Positions 17,871 to 26,442 of a stretch of 64,000 bases of DNA are shown piece by piece (positions within the stretch are counted from its first letter, which is position 1; the number at the start of each line of letters is the position of its first letter). Made by a program: the position numbers and the translations under genes. Source of the DNA: Streptomyces ferrugineus. Lineage in GTDB: Bacteria > Actinomycetota > Actinomycetes > Streptomycetales > Streptomycetaceae. The notes beneath the pieces are model-generated. The model was not told where the DNA came from. It ran no database searches and saw nothing but the letters and a program-made list of their open reading frames with translations. The stretch spans positions 8,841,001 to 8,905,000 of the forward strand of contig NZ_CP063373.1 in the NCBI RefSeq assembly GCF_015160855.1, in the 5' to 3' direction.

Positions 17871-18920
17871 TCAGCTGGTCGCGACCTTGATCTCGCCGCT
17901 GATGATCTTCTCCTTGGCCGTCTTGATGGCTTCCTGGACCTCGGCGTTGTCCGCGAACTTCGGGTTGGAGTTCGACAGGCTCACCTCGCCGGTCTTCAGA
18001 TCGCCACGAACGATACCGGTCTCGGGCTTGCCGTCCTCGACCGACTTCGCCAGGTTGTACACCGCCTTGGCGACGTCCTTCATCGCCGAGGTCAGGATGG
18101 AGTCCTTGTACTTGGCCAGGGCTTCCTGGTTGTACTGGTCGGAGTCGACTCCGATGGCCCACACCTTGTTGGCGGCGGCGGCCTCGATGACGCCCTGGCC
18201 GGACAGACCGGCGGCGGCGTAGACGACGTCGGCCTTCTTCTCGATCTGGCCCTCGGCGGCCGACTTGCCCTTGTCCGGGCTGGAGAAGCCACCCTCCTCC
18301 GCGGTCTGCGTGAGGTACTGGGTGAGGACCTTGGCCTTGGGGTTGGTGTCCTTGACGCCCTGCTCGAAGCCGGCCTGGAACTTGTGGATCAGCGGAATGT
18401 CCACACCGCCCACGAAGCCGACCGTGTTCGTCTTGGTGCTCTTGGCGGCGGCGACGCCGGCCAGGTACGAGGCCTCCTCCTCGGAGAAGACCAGGTCGGC
18501 GACGTTCTTCGACTCGACGGTGGAGTCGTCGACGATGCCGAAGGTGGTGTCGGGGAACTTCTGAGCGGCGCCCTTCACGGCGGCGGCGTACGCGTAGCCG
18601 ACGCCGATCACCGGGTTGTAGCCCTGCTTGGCCAGCGAGGCCAGGCGCTGCTCCTTGTCGGCGTCCGTCTCGCCCTCGGTGGGCTCGACGTCGGCGGTCT
18701 TGTACCCGAACTCCTTCTTCGCCTGCTCCAGGCCCGCGAACGCGGCGTCGTTGAAGGACTGGTCACCCTTTCCGCCGACGTCGTACGCGATGGCGAGCCC
18801 CTTGTCGCCCCCCTTCGAGTCCGACGAGGCCTCGGTCGAGGTGCCGCCGCAGGCGGAGAGGGCGAGGGCCAGAGAGGCGGTCGCTGCGCCTGCGACCGTG
18901 ATCCGGGAAATCCGGCGCAT
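17871..18920 (-). CDS. BmpA/Med-family nucleoside-binding lipoprotein
   Basis: A 349-residue substrate-binding lipoprotein of the BMP family (PnrA/BmpA type). It has an N-terminal signal with lipobox LSAC at Cys24, then the fold landmarks GLAIAYDVGGKGDQSFNDAA, GYNPVIGVGYAY, VGFVGGVDIPLIHKF and WAIGVDSDQYNQEA. Characterised relatives bind purine or pyrimidine nucleosides for ABC import. It sits directly upstream of the ATPase/permease operon and is a close paralogue of the 19355-20410 product, with long identical stretches such as EGETDADKEQRLASLAKQGY. Confidence 0.93.
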   Translation of the reverse strand: MRRISRITVAGAATASLALALSACGGTSTEASSDSKGGDKGLAIAYDVGGKGDQSFNDAAFAGLEQAKKEFGYKTADVEPTEGETDADKEQRLASLAKQGYNPVIGVGYAYAAAVKGAAQKFPDTTFGIVDDSTVESKNVADLVFSEEEASYLAGVAAAKSTKTNTVGFVGGVDIPLIHKFQAGFEQGVKDTNPKAKVLTQYLTQTAEEGGFSSPDKGKSAAEGQIEKKADVVYAAAGLSGQGVIEAAAANKVWAIGVDSDQYNQEALAKYKDSILTSAMKDVAKAVYNLAKSVEDGKPETGIVRGDLKTGEVSLSNSNPKFADNAEVQEAIKTAKEKIISGEIKVATS

Positions 18921-18949
18921 GTGTGAGTACTCCTGTCGTACTGGCGTGG

Positions 18950-19122
18950 CCGGAGAAGTGCGGGTGCGCTCCCGCGCCCGCCGCGGCGGCGGCTGATGTC
19001 ACAGCCGGTGCCTGCCCTCGGTGTGCCGGACGAAGGTCCTCGTAGCGGAGCTACCAGGACCTTTGGCCGGTGCAGCGAGAGTGCGTGCCGGGCGGCGTGG
19101 GGACGTGCCTGCACTTCTCCGG
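18950..19122 (-). promoter_or_regulatory. Long structured leader of the BmpA-family gene
   Basis: Between the operator (19191) and the ATG (18920) lies a leader of about 270 bases. A 12-base perfect inverted repeat (CCGGAGAAGTGC at 18950-18961, GCACTTCTCCGG at 19111-19122) brackets a nested hairpin, AAGGTCCT/AGGACCTT at 19033-19063 with an inner GTAGC/GCTAC stem. This could be a regulatory RNA structure. I do not recognise a known riboswitch. Confidence 0.4.
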
Positions 19123-19190
19123 GTTCGCCCAGCGCCGGACGGTACAGCCCGGTACGGCTTGCAGCTACGGCGCTGGCTTTCGTCGCAGAG

Positions 19191-19205
19191 TAACGCGCGT
19201 AGACC
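19191..19205. promoter_or_regulatory. Candidate nucleoside-regulon operator (first BmpA gene)
   Basis: TAACGCGCGTAGACC reads on the gene strand as GGTCTACGCGCGTTA, which matches the CTACGCGCGTAG core with one altered half-site base. Confidence 0.55.
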
Positions 19206-19299
19206 TGCCGGGAAAACCCTTCTGTCCACCTTGTTATGCGCCCGTGGCCAACAGCACGCGCGGCCTTGACCAAGGGCCCGCCGACGGCTACGGGACGGC

Positions 19300-19336
19300 G
19301 AAGCGGGCGGGCACCCCCCGGATGCCCGCCCGCTTC
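19300..19336. terminator. Hairpin terminator after the second BmpA gene
   Basis: GAAGCGGGCGGGCA pairs perfectly with TGCCCGCCCGCTTC around a 9-base loop, 19 bases past the stop of the 19355-20410 gene. Confidence 0.8.
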
Positions 19337-19354
19337 AGAGATGTACGACCGCGA

Positions 19355-20410
19355 CTACTCGGTCTTGACCTTGATGGAGCCGTCGATGATGCCTTCCTTG
19401 GCCTTCGCCACGGCGTCCGAGAGACCCGCGATCTTCGCGAACTCCGGGTTGGACTCGGACAGGCCGACGCCGTTGACCTTCAGGTCGAAGGTCTGGGTGC
19501 CGGTCAGCGGCTTGCCGTCCTCCACGGACTTGGCCAGCGTGTAGACCGCGCCGCCGACGTCCTTGAGGGCGGAGGTGAGGATGTAGTTCTTGTACGCCGA
19601 CAGGGCGGCCTGCTCGTACTGGTCGGAGTCGACGCCGATCGCCCAGACCTTGGCCTTGGCGGCCGCCTCGATCACGCCCTGGCCGGACAGACCGGCCGCC
19701 TGGTAGAGGACGTCGGCCTTCTTCTCGATCTGGCCCTCGGCGGCGGCCTTGCCCTTGTCGGGGCTGGAGAAGCCGCCCTCCTCCGCGGTCTGGGTCAGGT
19801 ACTGCGAGACGACCTTGACCTTGCCGCCGCTGGTGTCCTGGACGCCCTGCTTGTAGCCGGCCTCGAACTTGTGGATCAGCGGGATGTCCACACCGCCCAC
19901 GAAGCCGACCGTGTTGGTCTTGGTGGCCTTGGCCGCCGCGACACCGGCGAGGTACGAGGCCTGCTCCTCGGCGAAGACGAGGGAGGCGACGTTGTCGCCC
20001 TCGACGACCGAGTCGACGATGCCGAAGGTGGTCTTCGGGTACTTCTTGGCCACGGCCTCCATCGCGGGACCGTAGGCGAAGCCGACGCCGATCACCGGGT
20101 TGTAGCCCTGCTTGGCCAGCGACGCCAGCCGCTGCTCCTTGTCGGCGTCCGTCTCGCCCTCGGTGGGCTCGATGTCGGCCGTCTTGTAGTTGAACTCCTT
20201 CTGGGCCTTCTGCAGACCGGCGTACGCGGCGTCGTTGAAGGACTGGTCGCCCTTGCCGCCGATGTCGTACGCGATGGCGAGACCCTTGGTGTCGCCGCCG
20301 CCGTCGCTGCCGCCGCCGTTTTCGCTGCTGGTGCCACCGCACGCCGTGGCAGCGAGCGCGATCGACGCGACCCCCACCGCGACACGGGTCAGTTTGGATG
20401 TCCGACGCAT
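19355..20410 (-). CDS. BmpA/Med-family nucleoside-binding lipoprotein (paralogue)
   Basis: A 351-residue lipoprotein with lipobox ATAC at Cys24 and a Gly/Ser/Asp linker, then BMP-family landmarks (GLAIAYDIGGKGDQSFNDAA, YNPVIGVGFAYGPAME, IDKE-like acidic patches, WAIGVDSDQYEQAAL). It is highly similar to the product of 17871-18920 over nearly the whole length, so the pair arose by tandem duplication and may differ in nucleoside preference. ATG 20410 follows GGGGA. It has its own operator (20463-20478) and terminator, so the two genes are separately transcribed. Confidence 0.93.
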   Translation of the reverse strand: MRRTSKLTRVAVGVASIALAATACGGTSSENGGGSDGGGDTKGLAIAYDIGGKGDQSFNDAAYAGLQKAQKEFNYKTADIEPTEGETDADKEQRLASLAKQGYNPVIGVGFAYGPAMEAVAKKYPKTTFGIVDSVVEGDNVASLVFAEEQASYLAGVAAAKATKTNTVGFVGGVDIPLIHKFEAGYKQGVQDTSGGKVKVVSQYLTQTAEEGGFSSPDKGKAAAEGQIEKKADVLYQAAGLSGQGVIEAAAKAKVWAIGVDSDQYEQAALSAYKNYILTSALKDVGGAVYTLAKSVEDGKPLTGTQTFDLKVNGVGLSESNPEFAKIAGLSDAVAKAKEGIIDGSIKVKTE

Positions 20411-20462
20411 CGTGAAGTCCCCATTCTCCAAGCCCCGCAGTGGGTGCTGAGTTCGGCGCACA

Positions 20463-20478
20463 TTAACGCGCGTAGACA
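20463..20478. promoter_or_regulatory. Candidate nucleoside-regulon operator (second BmpA gene)
   Basis: TTAACGCGCGTAGACA reads on the gene strand as TGTCTACGCGCGTTAA, nearly identical to the site at 19191 and 53 bases upstream of the ATG. Confidence 0.55.
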
Positions 20479-20636
20479 CTCCTGGGAACGGGGTTTCCCC
20501 CTGCTGTTATCCATTCGTGCCGATGGCCGGTTACGGCCTTGTGAACCACCGGATCGAAACCGCGCAGATGACACCCAGGGCCGCCCGACATGGGCCCAGA
20601 CTCCCTCCGCTGCTCGCCTACCGCAACCGGAACGCC

Positions 20637-20740
20637 GCAGGGGCGCGGGGCCGTATCGATATGCGGCTCCGCCACGTGGGCGCGACCAGCCACAACGGAC
20701 CGCCGGCCGCGAGACCACCCGCACCCCTAACGGCGATGGC
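20637..20740. repeat. Likely copy of a dispersed Streptomyces intergenic repeat
   Basis: The segment with AGGGGCGCGGGGCCG, a GC-rich hairpin and GCGCGACCAGCCACAACGG resembles a short repeat that I recall being scattered between Streptomyces genes. Only this copy is seen in the window. The rest of 20479-20754 holds no gene I can support. Confidence 0.4.
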
Positions 20741-20754
20741 GCTCCGGCTGGTCT

Positions 20755-21975
20755 CTAGTCCGCGGCGTCGATCAGCGCGGCCGCCGTGAACATCTCCACG
20801 CCCACCGTGATGGCGGACTCGTCGACATCGAAGTCGCCCTGGTGCAGGTCACGCACGATCCGGTCGTCCGGCGCACGCACCCCGAGCCGGGCCATGGCGC
20901 CGGGCACATGCTCCAGGTACCAGGAGAAGTCCTCGCCGCCGAGGCTCTGCTCGGTGCCCTCGACGGAGTCGGCGCCGCAGCGGGCGGCCATGGCCTCGCG
21001 CAGCAGTTCGGTCGCGGCCGGGTCGTTGACGACGGGCGGGACGCCCCGGACGTAGTTGATCTCCGACTTGGCGCGGTGCAGGTTGGCGATCTCGTCGATC
21101 GCGGCGACGACGAGGTCCGGCGCCTGCCGCCAGGTGTCGAGGTCGAGGCAGCGCACGGTCCCGGACAGCTCGGCGTGCTGCGGGATGACGTTGGGCGCGT
21201 GGCCGGAGTCGATGCGGCCCCAGGTCACCGCGAGCCCGCTGCGGGCGTCGGCACGCCGGGCGACCAGCGCGGGCACATCGGTGACGACGCGGGCGGCGGC
21301 GGTGACGAGGTCGGTCGTGAGGTGGGGGCGTGCGGTGTGCCCACCCGGCCCGTCGAGGGAGATTTCGAGCCGGTCGCAGGCGGAGGTGATGGCGCCCTCC
21401 CGCAGGCCGATCTTCCCGGCGTCCACCCTGGGGTCGCAGTGCACGGCGAGGATCCGCCCCACGCCCTCCAGCACCCCGCACTCGACGACGTCGGCGGCGC
21501 CTCCGGGGAGCACCTCCTCGGCGGGCTGGAAGACCAGCCGGACGGGTCGGGGCAGCTGCCCGCGCCGGTGCAGCTCGGCCAGGACGAGGCCGGCCCCCAG
21601 CACCACGGTCGTATGCACATCGTGACCGCACGCGTGCGCCCGGTCGGGCACGGTCGAGCGGTACGGGCACTCACTCTTCGTGTCCGGGATGGGCAGGGCG
21701 TCGATGTCGGCGCGCAGGGCGAGCATGGGGCGCCCGCCGTCCCACTCCCCGATGTCGCAGATGAGCCCGGTTCCGAGGGCGAGCACGCGGGGCCTCAGGC
21801 CGGCCTTCTCCAGCCGGGCCTTGATCGCGGCGGTCGTGCGGAACTCCTGGTTGCCGAGCTCGGGGTGCATGTGCAAGTCGCGCCGGAACTCCACGAGTTC
21901 GGCACGGAGCGCCTCCGGCAGGGTGCCGGGAAGGACCGCTTCCCCGGGTTGATCGGCTTCGGACTCTGGGGACAT
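20755..21975 (-). CDS. M20-family amidohydrolase/aminoacylase
   Basis: A 406-residue M20D metallohydrolase (N-acyl amino acid or amidohydrolase type, dinuclear zinc or manganese). Motifs: FRRDLHMHPELGNQEF near the N-terminus, HACGHDVHTT (metal Cys/His), VFQPAEEVLPGGA (catalytic Glu pair), AVHCDPRVDAG and the C-terminal GGEDFSWYLEHVPG. A lid domain sits between about residues 200 and 310. ATG 21975 was preferred to GTG 21987 because of GAGGGTG about ten bases upstream. Substrate unknown; it is not clearly part of the neighbouring nucleoside module. The 309 bases upstream (21976-22284) hold no supported gene. Confidence 0.87.
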   Translation of the reverse strand: MSPESEADQPGEAVLPGTLPEALRAELVEFRRDLHMHPELGNQEFRTTAAIKARLEKAGLRPRVLALGTGLICDIGEWDGGRPMLALRADIDALPIPDTKSECPYRSTVPDRAHACGHDVHTTVVLGAGLVLAELHRRGQLPRPVRLVFQPAEEVLPGGAADVVECGVLEGVGRILAVHCDPRVDAGKIGLREGAITSACDRLEISLDGPGGHTARPHLTTDLVTAAARVVTDVPALVARRADARSGLAVTWGRIDSGHAPNVIPQHAELSGTVRCLDLDTWRQAPDLVVAAIDEIANLHRAKSEINYVRGVPPVVNDPAATELLREAMAARCGADSVEGTEQSLGGEDFSWYLEHVPGAMARLGVRAPDDRIVRDLHQGDFDVDESAITVGVEMFTAAALIDAAD

Positions 21976-22284
21976 CAGTTGGTTCACCCTCTGAAGGGTA
22001 GGACGCCGAGGTGGCCAACTGACCCTCGATCAACAAAAGTTCAACCCGTTTGGGGAAGAAAATCTGGCCGCCCGACGCATAGGTATCGTTTTGGGTGGGT
22101 AAACTCGCCCGCCCTTCCGCCGAGTCGATCATGAAATCGACGGAGACGGAGAGTGACGATGCCGGCCACCCACACTCCACGGATACCACGCCGCGCACAG
22201 AACCGTCGGTTGTGTTCACCTGTCGGGATCCCTGCCCGACGGCCCCATAAGAACCGGGAGCCCGCTCGGAGCGTCTTCGACGGC

Positions 22285-22797
22285 GTGATCGATACGCAGA
22301 TCAGCATCCGGCCGGCCCGCACCGAGGAGGCCCACGCCCTGGCCGCGCTCCACACCCGTACCCGTACGGCGTACTACACGGCGGGCGGGTTGCCCGCGCA
22401 GGAGCTGGCCGGTGCGGAACGCATCAGCGGCTACTGGCAGCGCGCGGTCGACGAAGGCCGTGCGCAGGTGGCCGCCGCGTCCGGGGGCCGCGTCGTCGGC
22501 TTCCTCATGGCAGGGTCGCCGAAGTTCGACGACATCGCCGCCGCGTCGGTGCGTGAGCTCCAGCAGATCGGCGTCGACCCGACGGGCTGGGGGCGCGGCG
22601 TCGGCGGTCTGCTGCACGCGGCGTTCGTGCGGCGGCTGCGGGCGGACGGGCTCACCGAGGGCGTGGTGGAGTGCTGGGAGGCCAACGCGCGGGCGCAGGC
22701 GTTCTACGCCCGGCAGGGCTGGCGGCCGGACGGCTCCCGTCGTCCCGGACCGCTCGGCCGGGACTACGTTCGACTGCGGTTGACCATCCCCTGTTGA
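22285..22797 (+). CDS. GNAT-family N-acetyltransferase
   Basis: A 170-residue GNAT protein. It opens with the typical ISIRPARTEEAHALAALH, and the acetyl-CoA pyrophosphate loop reads VDPTGWGRGVGGLL (motif A, Q/R-x-x-G-x-G/A variant). It ends with the motif-B-like VECWEANARAQAFYARQGW. GTG 22285 was chosen because the domain starts immediately after it; the frame is open to 22153, but that part is Arg/Pro-rich and unlike the domain. Substrate unknown. Confidence 0.8.
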   Translation: MIDTQISIRPARTEEAHALAALHTRTRTAYYTAGGLPAQELAGAERISGYWQRAVDEGRAQVAAASGGRVVGFLMAGSPKFDDIAAASVRELQQIGVDPTGWGRGVGGLLHAAFVRRLRADGLTEGVVECWEANARAQAFYARQGWRPDGSRRPGPLGRDYVRLRLTIPC

Positions 22798-22854
22798 TCA
22801 ACCGGAGGTTGGGGAGCCGGGATCCGAACCCGCTCCGACGTGTGGGGAGGGGCG

Positions 22855-23061
22855 TTGCGCATCGAGTGGGTCTAGGCGCTGCCGGTGGTGGCACTGCTCC
22901 TGATCGCCTGCGACTACGGGGGCGTGGCGCGGCTGATGTGGGACATGCAGCCGGCGGCCAGGCGGAACATGTGGCCCGGTCCGGCGGGGCTCCGCGTGAT
23001 CGCCGGCGCGCTGGCGGTCGTGGCGATCGCGACGCGTCTCATTCAGCCGGCCGACGGCTGA
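22855..23061 (+). pseudogene. Small membrane protein gene interrupted by an in-frame TAG
   Basis: A strong GGGGAGG lies just before TTG 22855. The frame reads L-R-I-E-W-V, then TAG (22873-22875), then continues for 61 codons with good coding character (ALPVVALLLIACDYGGVA, two hydrophobic segments, end RLIQPADG) to TGA at 23059. Either the gene is broken by a nonsense change or translation starts at GTG 22885. The intact version would be a protein of about 68 residues with one or two membrane spans. No family recognised. Confidence 0.45.
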
Positions 23062-23154
23062 GGGCCGCCAACTGCATGCTGTGGTCGGGAACTCCCGGCG
23101 CCGCCCGGGTGAACTCCCGGACGCCCGTCCACCGGCCGCACTAGGGTGCGCCCC

Positions 23155-23808
23155 GTGACCGCGGACTTCCTGGAGGCCACCCGGGCCTCGTACGACGCCA
23201 TCGCCCCCGCCTACACCGACCGCTTCTCCGACTGGCCCGCCGACAGCCCCACCCTGGACCGCTCGCTGGTCACCGCCTTCGCCGAGCTGGCCCGCGAGCA
23301 CGCCCCGGCCCCCGTCGCCGACCTCGGCAGCGGACCCGGCTCCGTGACCGCGCACCTCCACGCCCTCGACGTCCCGGTCTTCGGCGTCGACATCTCTCCG
23401 CGCATGGTGGCCCTGGCCCGCCGCGCCCATCCCCAACTCCGGTTCCACGTGGGCTCGATGACGGCGCTGGACCTGCCGGACGAGACACTCGGCGGAATCC
23501 TCGCCCTGTACTCGGTCATCCATGTCCCCGACGATCACCTGCCCAGGGCGTTCGCCGAGTTCCACCGCGTGCTGCGGCCCGGCGGCCATGTCCTGCTCGC
23601 CTTCCAGTCGGGCGACACCGATGACCGTACGCACCTCTCGGAGCGCTTCGGCGAGGAGATCTCGCTCGACTGCTACTGGCGCACCCCCGACACCATGGCT
23701 GACGCCCTGACCAAGGCCGGCATCCGGCCCCAGGCCCGTGTCCTGCGCGAACCGCTGGGCGAGGAGAAGCGGCCGCGGGCGTTCCTGCTGGCGCGGAGAG
23801 CGGCGTAG
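23155..23808 (+). CDS. Class I SAM-dependent methyltransferase
   Basis: A 217-residue methyltransferase with motif I VADLGSGPGSVTAHL (about residue 56), the acidic end of strand 2 in VFGVDISPRMVALARR, motif II/post-I LGGILALYSVIHVP and motif III VLRPGGHVLLAF. This is the UbiE/Methyltransf_11 type acting on small molecules. GTG 23155 has AGGGTG six bases upstream; GTG 23146 is an alternative. The neighbouring genes give no clue to the substrate. Confidence 0.85.
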   Translation: MTADFLEATRASYDAIAPAYTDRFSDWPADSPTLDRSLVTAFAELAREHAPAPVADLGSGPGSVTAHLHALDVPVFGVDISPRMVALARRAHPQLRFHVGSMTALDLPDETLGGILALYSVIHVPDDHLPRAFAEFHRVLRPGGHVLLAFQSGDTDDRTHLSERFGEEISLDCYWRTPDTMADALTKAGIRPQARVLREPLGEEKRPRAFLLARRAA

Positions 23809-23960
23809 GGGCGCGCGAGTCGGCGTGATCCGGGCGAGGGTCCTGATCCGGGCAGCTCCATGTGCGCCCCTAATCGGGTGCTTGTCCGCACATCGGCGCT
23901 ACTCGCAGGTGGACCGACGGCATACCTACGCCGAACACACACCCACCTAAGGAGACGCTG

Positions 23961-24200
23961 ATGCGTGCACCAACCGTGCTGGCCGCGGTCGCTCTTGCCG
24001 GGACCGTTCTGCTCGGCGGCGCGGGCCAGGCCCTCGCTGACGACGACGAGATGAGCAACTTCGGAAGTGGATTCGGGAACAGCTCCCCCGCCACGCCCGA
24101 GTTCGGCCAGGGCATGTCCGGCTTCGGCCAGGACGCGACCGGCTCCGACCAGGAAGCCTCCGGCTTCGACCAGGGCCAGTCCGTTCTCGGTCTGCGCTGA
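23961..24200 (+). CDS. Small secreted protein
   Basis: A 79-residue protein with a Sec signal peptide (MRAPTVLAAVALAGTVLLGG, likely cleavage after QALA). The mature peptide of about 52 residues is acidic, rich in Gly/Ser/Phe/Gln, with loose repeats (MSNFGSGFG, MSGFGQDATG, ASGFDQGQ) and no Cys. It has low predicted order and an unknown function. ATG 23961 follows AAGGAG. A hairpin follows the gene. Confidence 0.7.
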   Translation: MRAPTVLAAVALAGTVLLGGAGQALADDDEMSNFGSGFGNSSPATPEFGQGMSGFGQDATGSDQEASGFDQGQSVLGLR

Positions 24201-24225
24201 CGGCTGGGCCGTGCCATCAATGCCC

Positions 24226-24256
24226 GCCCCGCGCCGCGTTGCCCGTGGTGCGGGGC
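24226..24256. terminator. Hairpin terminator
   Basis: GCCCCGC pairs with GCGGGGC around a 17-base loop, between the convergent small secreted gene and the glycopolymer locus. Confidence 0.5.
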
Positions 24257-24294
24257 AGGGGCCTCCCGATACCGCGCATCGCGGGCCGGCGGCC

Positions 24295-25398
24295 CTACAC
24301 CGCCGTGACCGCCGACAGCCGATGCACGTCCCGCGCGGTCCCGGTCACCCCGGACAGGAACCCCTGCGCCCGCGGCGAGGCGTTCTCGGTCAGCCACGCC
24401 GGGTCGATGTCACACACCGCCACCCGCACCTGCGTGCCCGACAGCGCCAGCGGCAGGGTGTGCACGACGGTCGACGGGAAGCTCAGGATCGTACGGCCGA
24501 TGGGCCCCCTCCGGGCGATCAGCTCCAGCGGCAGATCGGGCCGCACGACCTCCAACCCCGTCTCCACCGCGAGCCGGTGGAGCTTGTCCGCGCTCTCCCG
24601 GCGGTGCGCGAAGTAGCGCGTGGCGCCGTGTGTCCTGGCCAGGGAGCGGACGGCCTCCAGATAGCGGTCGCCGTCCACCACGCCGGTCTCGACCAGGGAC
24701 GTGCCCACCATGTCCGCGCCCTTGGTGATGCGCGGCGGGCCGAAGCGGTCGCGGGTCCAGGCGAAGGTGTTGGGGGTGACCTTCACACCGTCCGGGGTCT
24801 CGTCCATCGGCATCGACGAGAAGATCTCGACCGCCCGGTGCTCACCCGGCGTCAGCCGCTTGCGGGCCGCCGACGACACCGGCGCGAAGACCAGGTCCCG
24901 AGGTCCGGGGCGGCCGCCCTTGCGGTGCCAGCGCACCAGGCGCTCACCGCGGGCGAGTTGGGCGACGAACTCCATCGTCGCCGTGCCGTCGTCCACCACG
25001 ACGAGGTCGCGGGCCTTGGTGATGGTGAGCAGCAGTTGGACGTAGCGCGAGAACGGGTCGCCGAGGACCACGCGGTCCGCCCGGCGCAGCAGGCCCGCCA
25101 GGCCGCCGATGGTGTGGAACGGGGCCGCCGTGCCGCCCCGCGCCTCCTCCCAGCGGACCTCGTGCCCGTCCTCGCGCGCCAGCTCGGCCATCCGGCGCAG
25201 CTGGCCGCGGGTCATGGGGTCGATCGGGGACAGGACGACGAGGGTCAGCCCCGCGCCGACGGTGTGCTCGTGGGCGTGCGCCCACTCCAACACGTTCAGG
25301 AGCTGTACCGGGCTCTCGACGAAGGCGAGAGTGTGGGGGCCGGTGTTCCCGGCGCGGGGGCTCATCGACGTACGACCGTCCCGTCGTAAGGCGCTCAT
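24295..25398 (-). CDS. Sialyltransferase-fold (GT52/GT38-like) glycosyltransferase
   Basis: A 367-residue putative transferase. It shows the scattered motifs of bacterial CMP-sialic-acid-using transferases: LAFVESPVQLLNVLEW at the N-terminus, an acidic D-D-G motif (LVVVDDGTATMEF), a His-basic stretch (RYFAHRRESADKL) and a S-T motif in the C-terminal half (LSFPSTVVHTLPL). It lies in the same direction as the NeuB and NeuA-HAD genes, 91 bases after NeuB, so it probably adds the nonulosonic acid they make to a cell-wall polymer. Start could be ATG 25398 or 25365. No signal peptide: cytoplasmic. Confidence 0.72.
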   Translation of the reverse strand: MSALRRDGRTSMSPRAGNTGPHTLAFVESPVQLLNVLEWAHAHEHTVGAGLTLVVLSPIDPMTRGQLRRMAELAREDGHEVRWEEARGGTAAPFHTIGGLAGLLRRADRVVLGDPFSRYVQLLLTITKARDLVVVDDGTATMEFVAQLARGERLVRWHRKGGRPGPRDLVFAPVSSAARKRLTPGEHRAVEIFSSMPMDETPDGVKVTPNTFAWTRDRFGPPRITKGADMVGTSLVETGVVDGDRYLEAVRSLARTHGATRYFAHRRESADKLHRLAVETGLEVVRPDLPLELIARRGPIGRTILSFPSTVVHTLPLALSGTQVRVAVCDIDPAWLTENASPRAQGFLSGVTGTARDVHRLSAVTAV

Positions 25399-25489
25399 GC
25401 GGCGCTCGTATGCAGAAGTCGCTGGAACCGGCTCCGAGTCCGAGCGCTCGCGTTCGGAGCACTCGGACCCGGATTCAGCGGGAGCTGTC

Positions 25490-26428
25490 TCAGACCTGGA
25501 CCGGCTCGCCGGCCGCGGCGGCGATCTCCGCCTCGGCCACCACACCGGCGACGCGGCGCAGCTTCTTCATCGGGGCGAGCTCGGAGTCGTAGACCTTCTT
25601 GACGCCGTCACCGAGGGAGGCCTCGATGGTGCGGATGTCGCGCACCAGGCGCTGCAGGCCCTGCGGCTCGACGGAGGCGGCCTGGTCCGAACCCCACATC
25701 GCGCGGTCCAGGGTGATGTGACGCTCGACGAAGGTCGCCCCGAGCGCGACCGCGGCGAGGGTGGTCTGCAGGCCCGTCTCGTGGCCGGAGTAGCCGATCG
25801 GGACGTTCGGGAACTCCTTCTCCAGCGTGTTGATCACACGCAGGTTCAGCTCCTCGGCCACCGACGGGTAGGTCGAGGTGGCGTGGCACATGAGGATGTT
25901 CTCCGAGCCGAGGACCTCGACCGCGTGGCGGATCTGCTTCGGGGTCGACATGCCCGTGGAGAGGATGATCGCCCGACCCGTCGCGCGCAGGGCGCGCAGC
26001 AGCTCGTCGTCGGTCAGCGACGCGGACGCCACCTTGTGGGCCGGGACGTCGAACTTCTCCAGGAAGGCGACGGCCTCGGTGTCCCACGGGGAGGCGAACC
26101 AGTCGATCCCCTTCTCCTTGCAGTACTCGTCGATCTGGCGGTACTCGTCCTCACCGAACTCCACGCGGTGGCGGTAGTCGATGTAGGTCATCCGGCCCCA
26201 GGGGGTGTCGCGCTCGATGTCCCACTGGTCGCGCGGGGTGCAGATCTCCGGCGTGCGCTTCTGGAACTTCACGGCGTCACAGCCGGCCTCGGCGGCCGCG
26301 TCGATGAGCTTGAAGGCGTTCTCCAGCTCACCGTTGTGGTTGATGCCGATCTCACCGCAGATGTAGACGGGCTTGCCCGGGCCGACCTCACGCGAACCGA
26401 ACGAGCGCAGACGGGAGTTGGTGCTCAT
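25490..26428 (-). CDS. NeuB-like nonulosonic acid (Kdn/sialic acid) synthase without SAF domain
   Basis: A 312-residue TIM-barrel synthase condensing PEP with a hexose or its 6-phosphate. Typical motifs: YICGEIGINHNGELENA, AVKFQKRTPE, WFASPWDTEAV, VASASLTDDELL, LSTGMSTPKQI and YSGHETGL. Usual NeuB proteins (about 345 residues) end in an antifreeze-like SAF domain that closes the partner active site. Here the chain stops soon after LRRVAGVVAEAE, so SAF is missing. It lies 14 bases after the NeuA-HAD gene and is likely co-transcribed. With the HAD-fused partner it suggests synthesis through a 9-phosphate intermediate such as Kdn-9-P. Confidence 0.88.
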   Translation of the reverse strand: MSTNSRLRSFGSREVGPGKPVYICGEIGINHNGELENAFKLIDAAAEAGCDAVKFQKRTPEICTPRDQWDIERDTPWGRMTYIDYRHRVEFGEDEYRQIDEYCKEKGIDWFASPWDTEAVAFLEKFDVPAHKVASASLTDDELLRALRATGRAIILSTGMSTPKQIRHAVEVLGSENILMCHATSTYPSVAEELNLRVINTLEKEFPNVPIGYSGHETGLQTTLAAVALGATFVERHITLDRAMWGSDQAASVEPQGLQRLVRDIRTIEASLGDGVKKVYDSELAPMKKLRRVAGVVAEAEIAAAAGEPVQV

Positions 26429-26442
26429 GGCAGAAGATGTCC

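Noticed and set aside
20275..20345. CCGCCG-rich low-complexity DNA that looks like a repeat element
   Set aside because: It encodes the Gly/Ser/Asp linker after the lipobox of the second BmpA protein.
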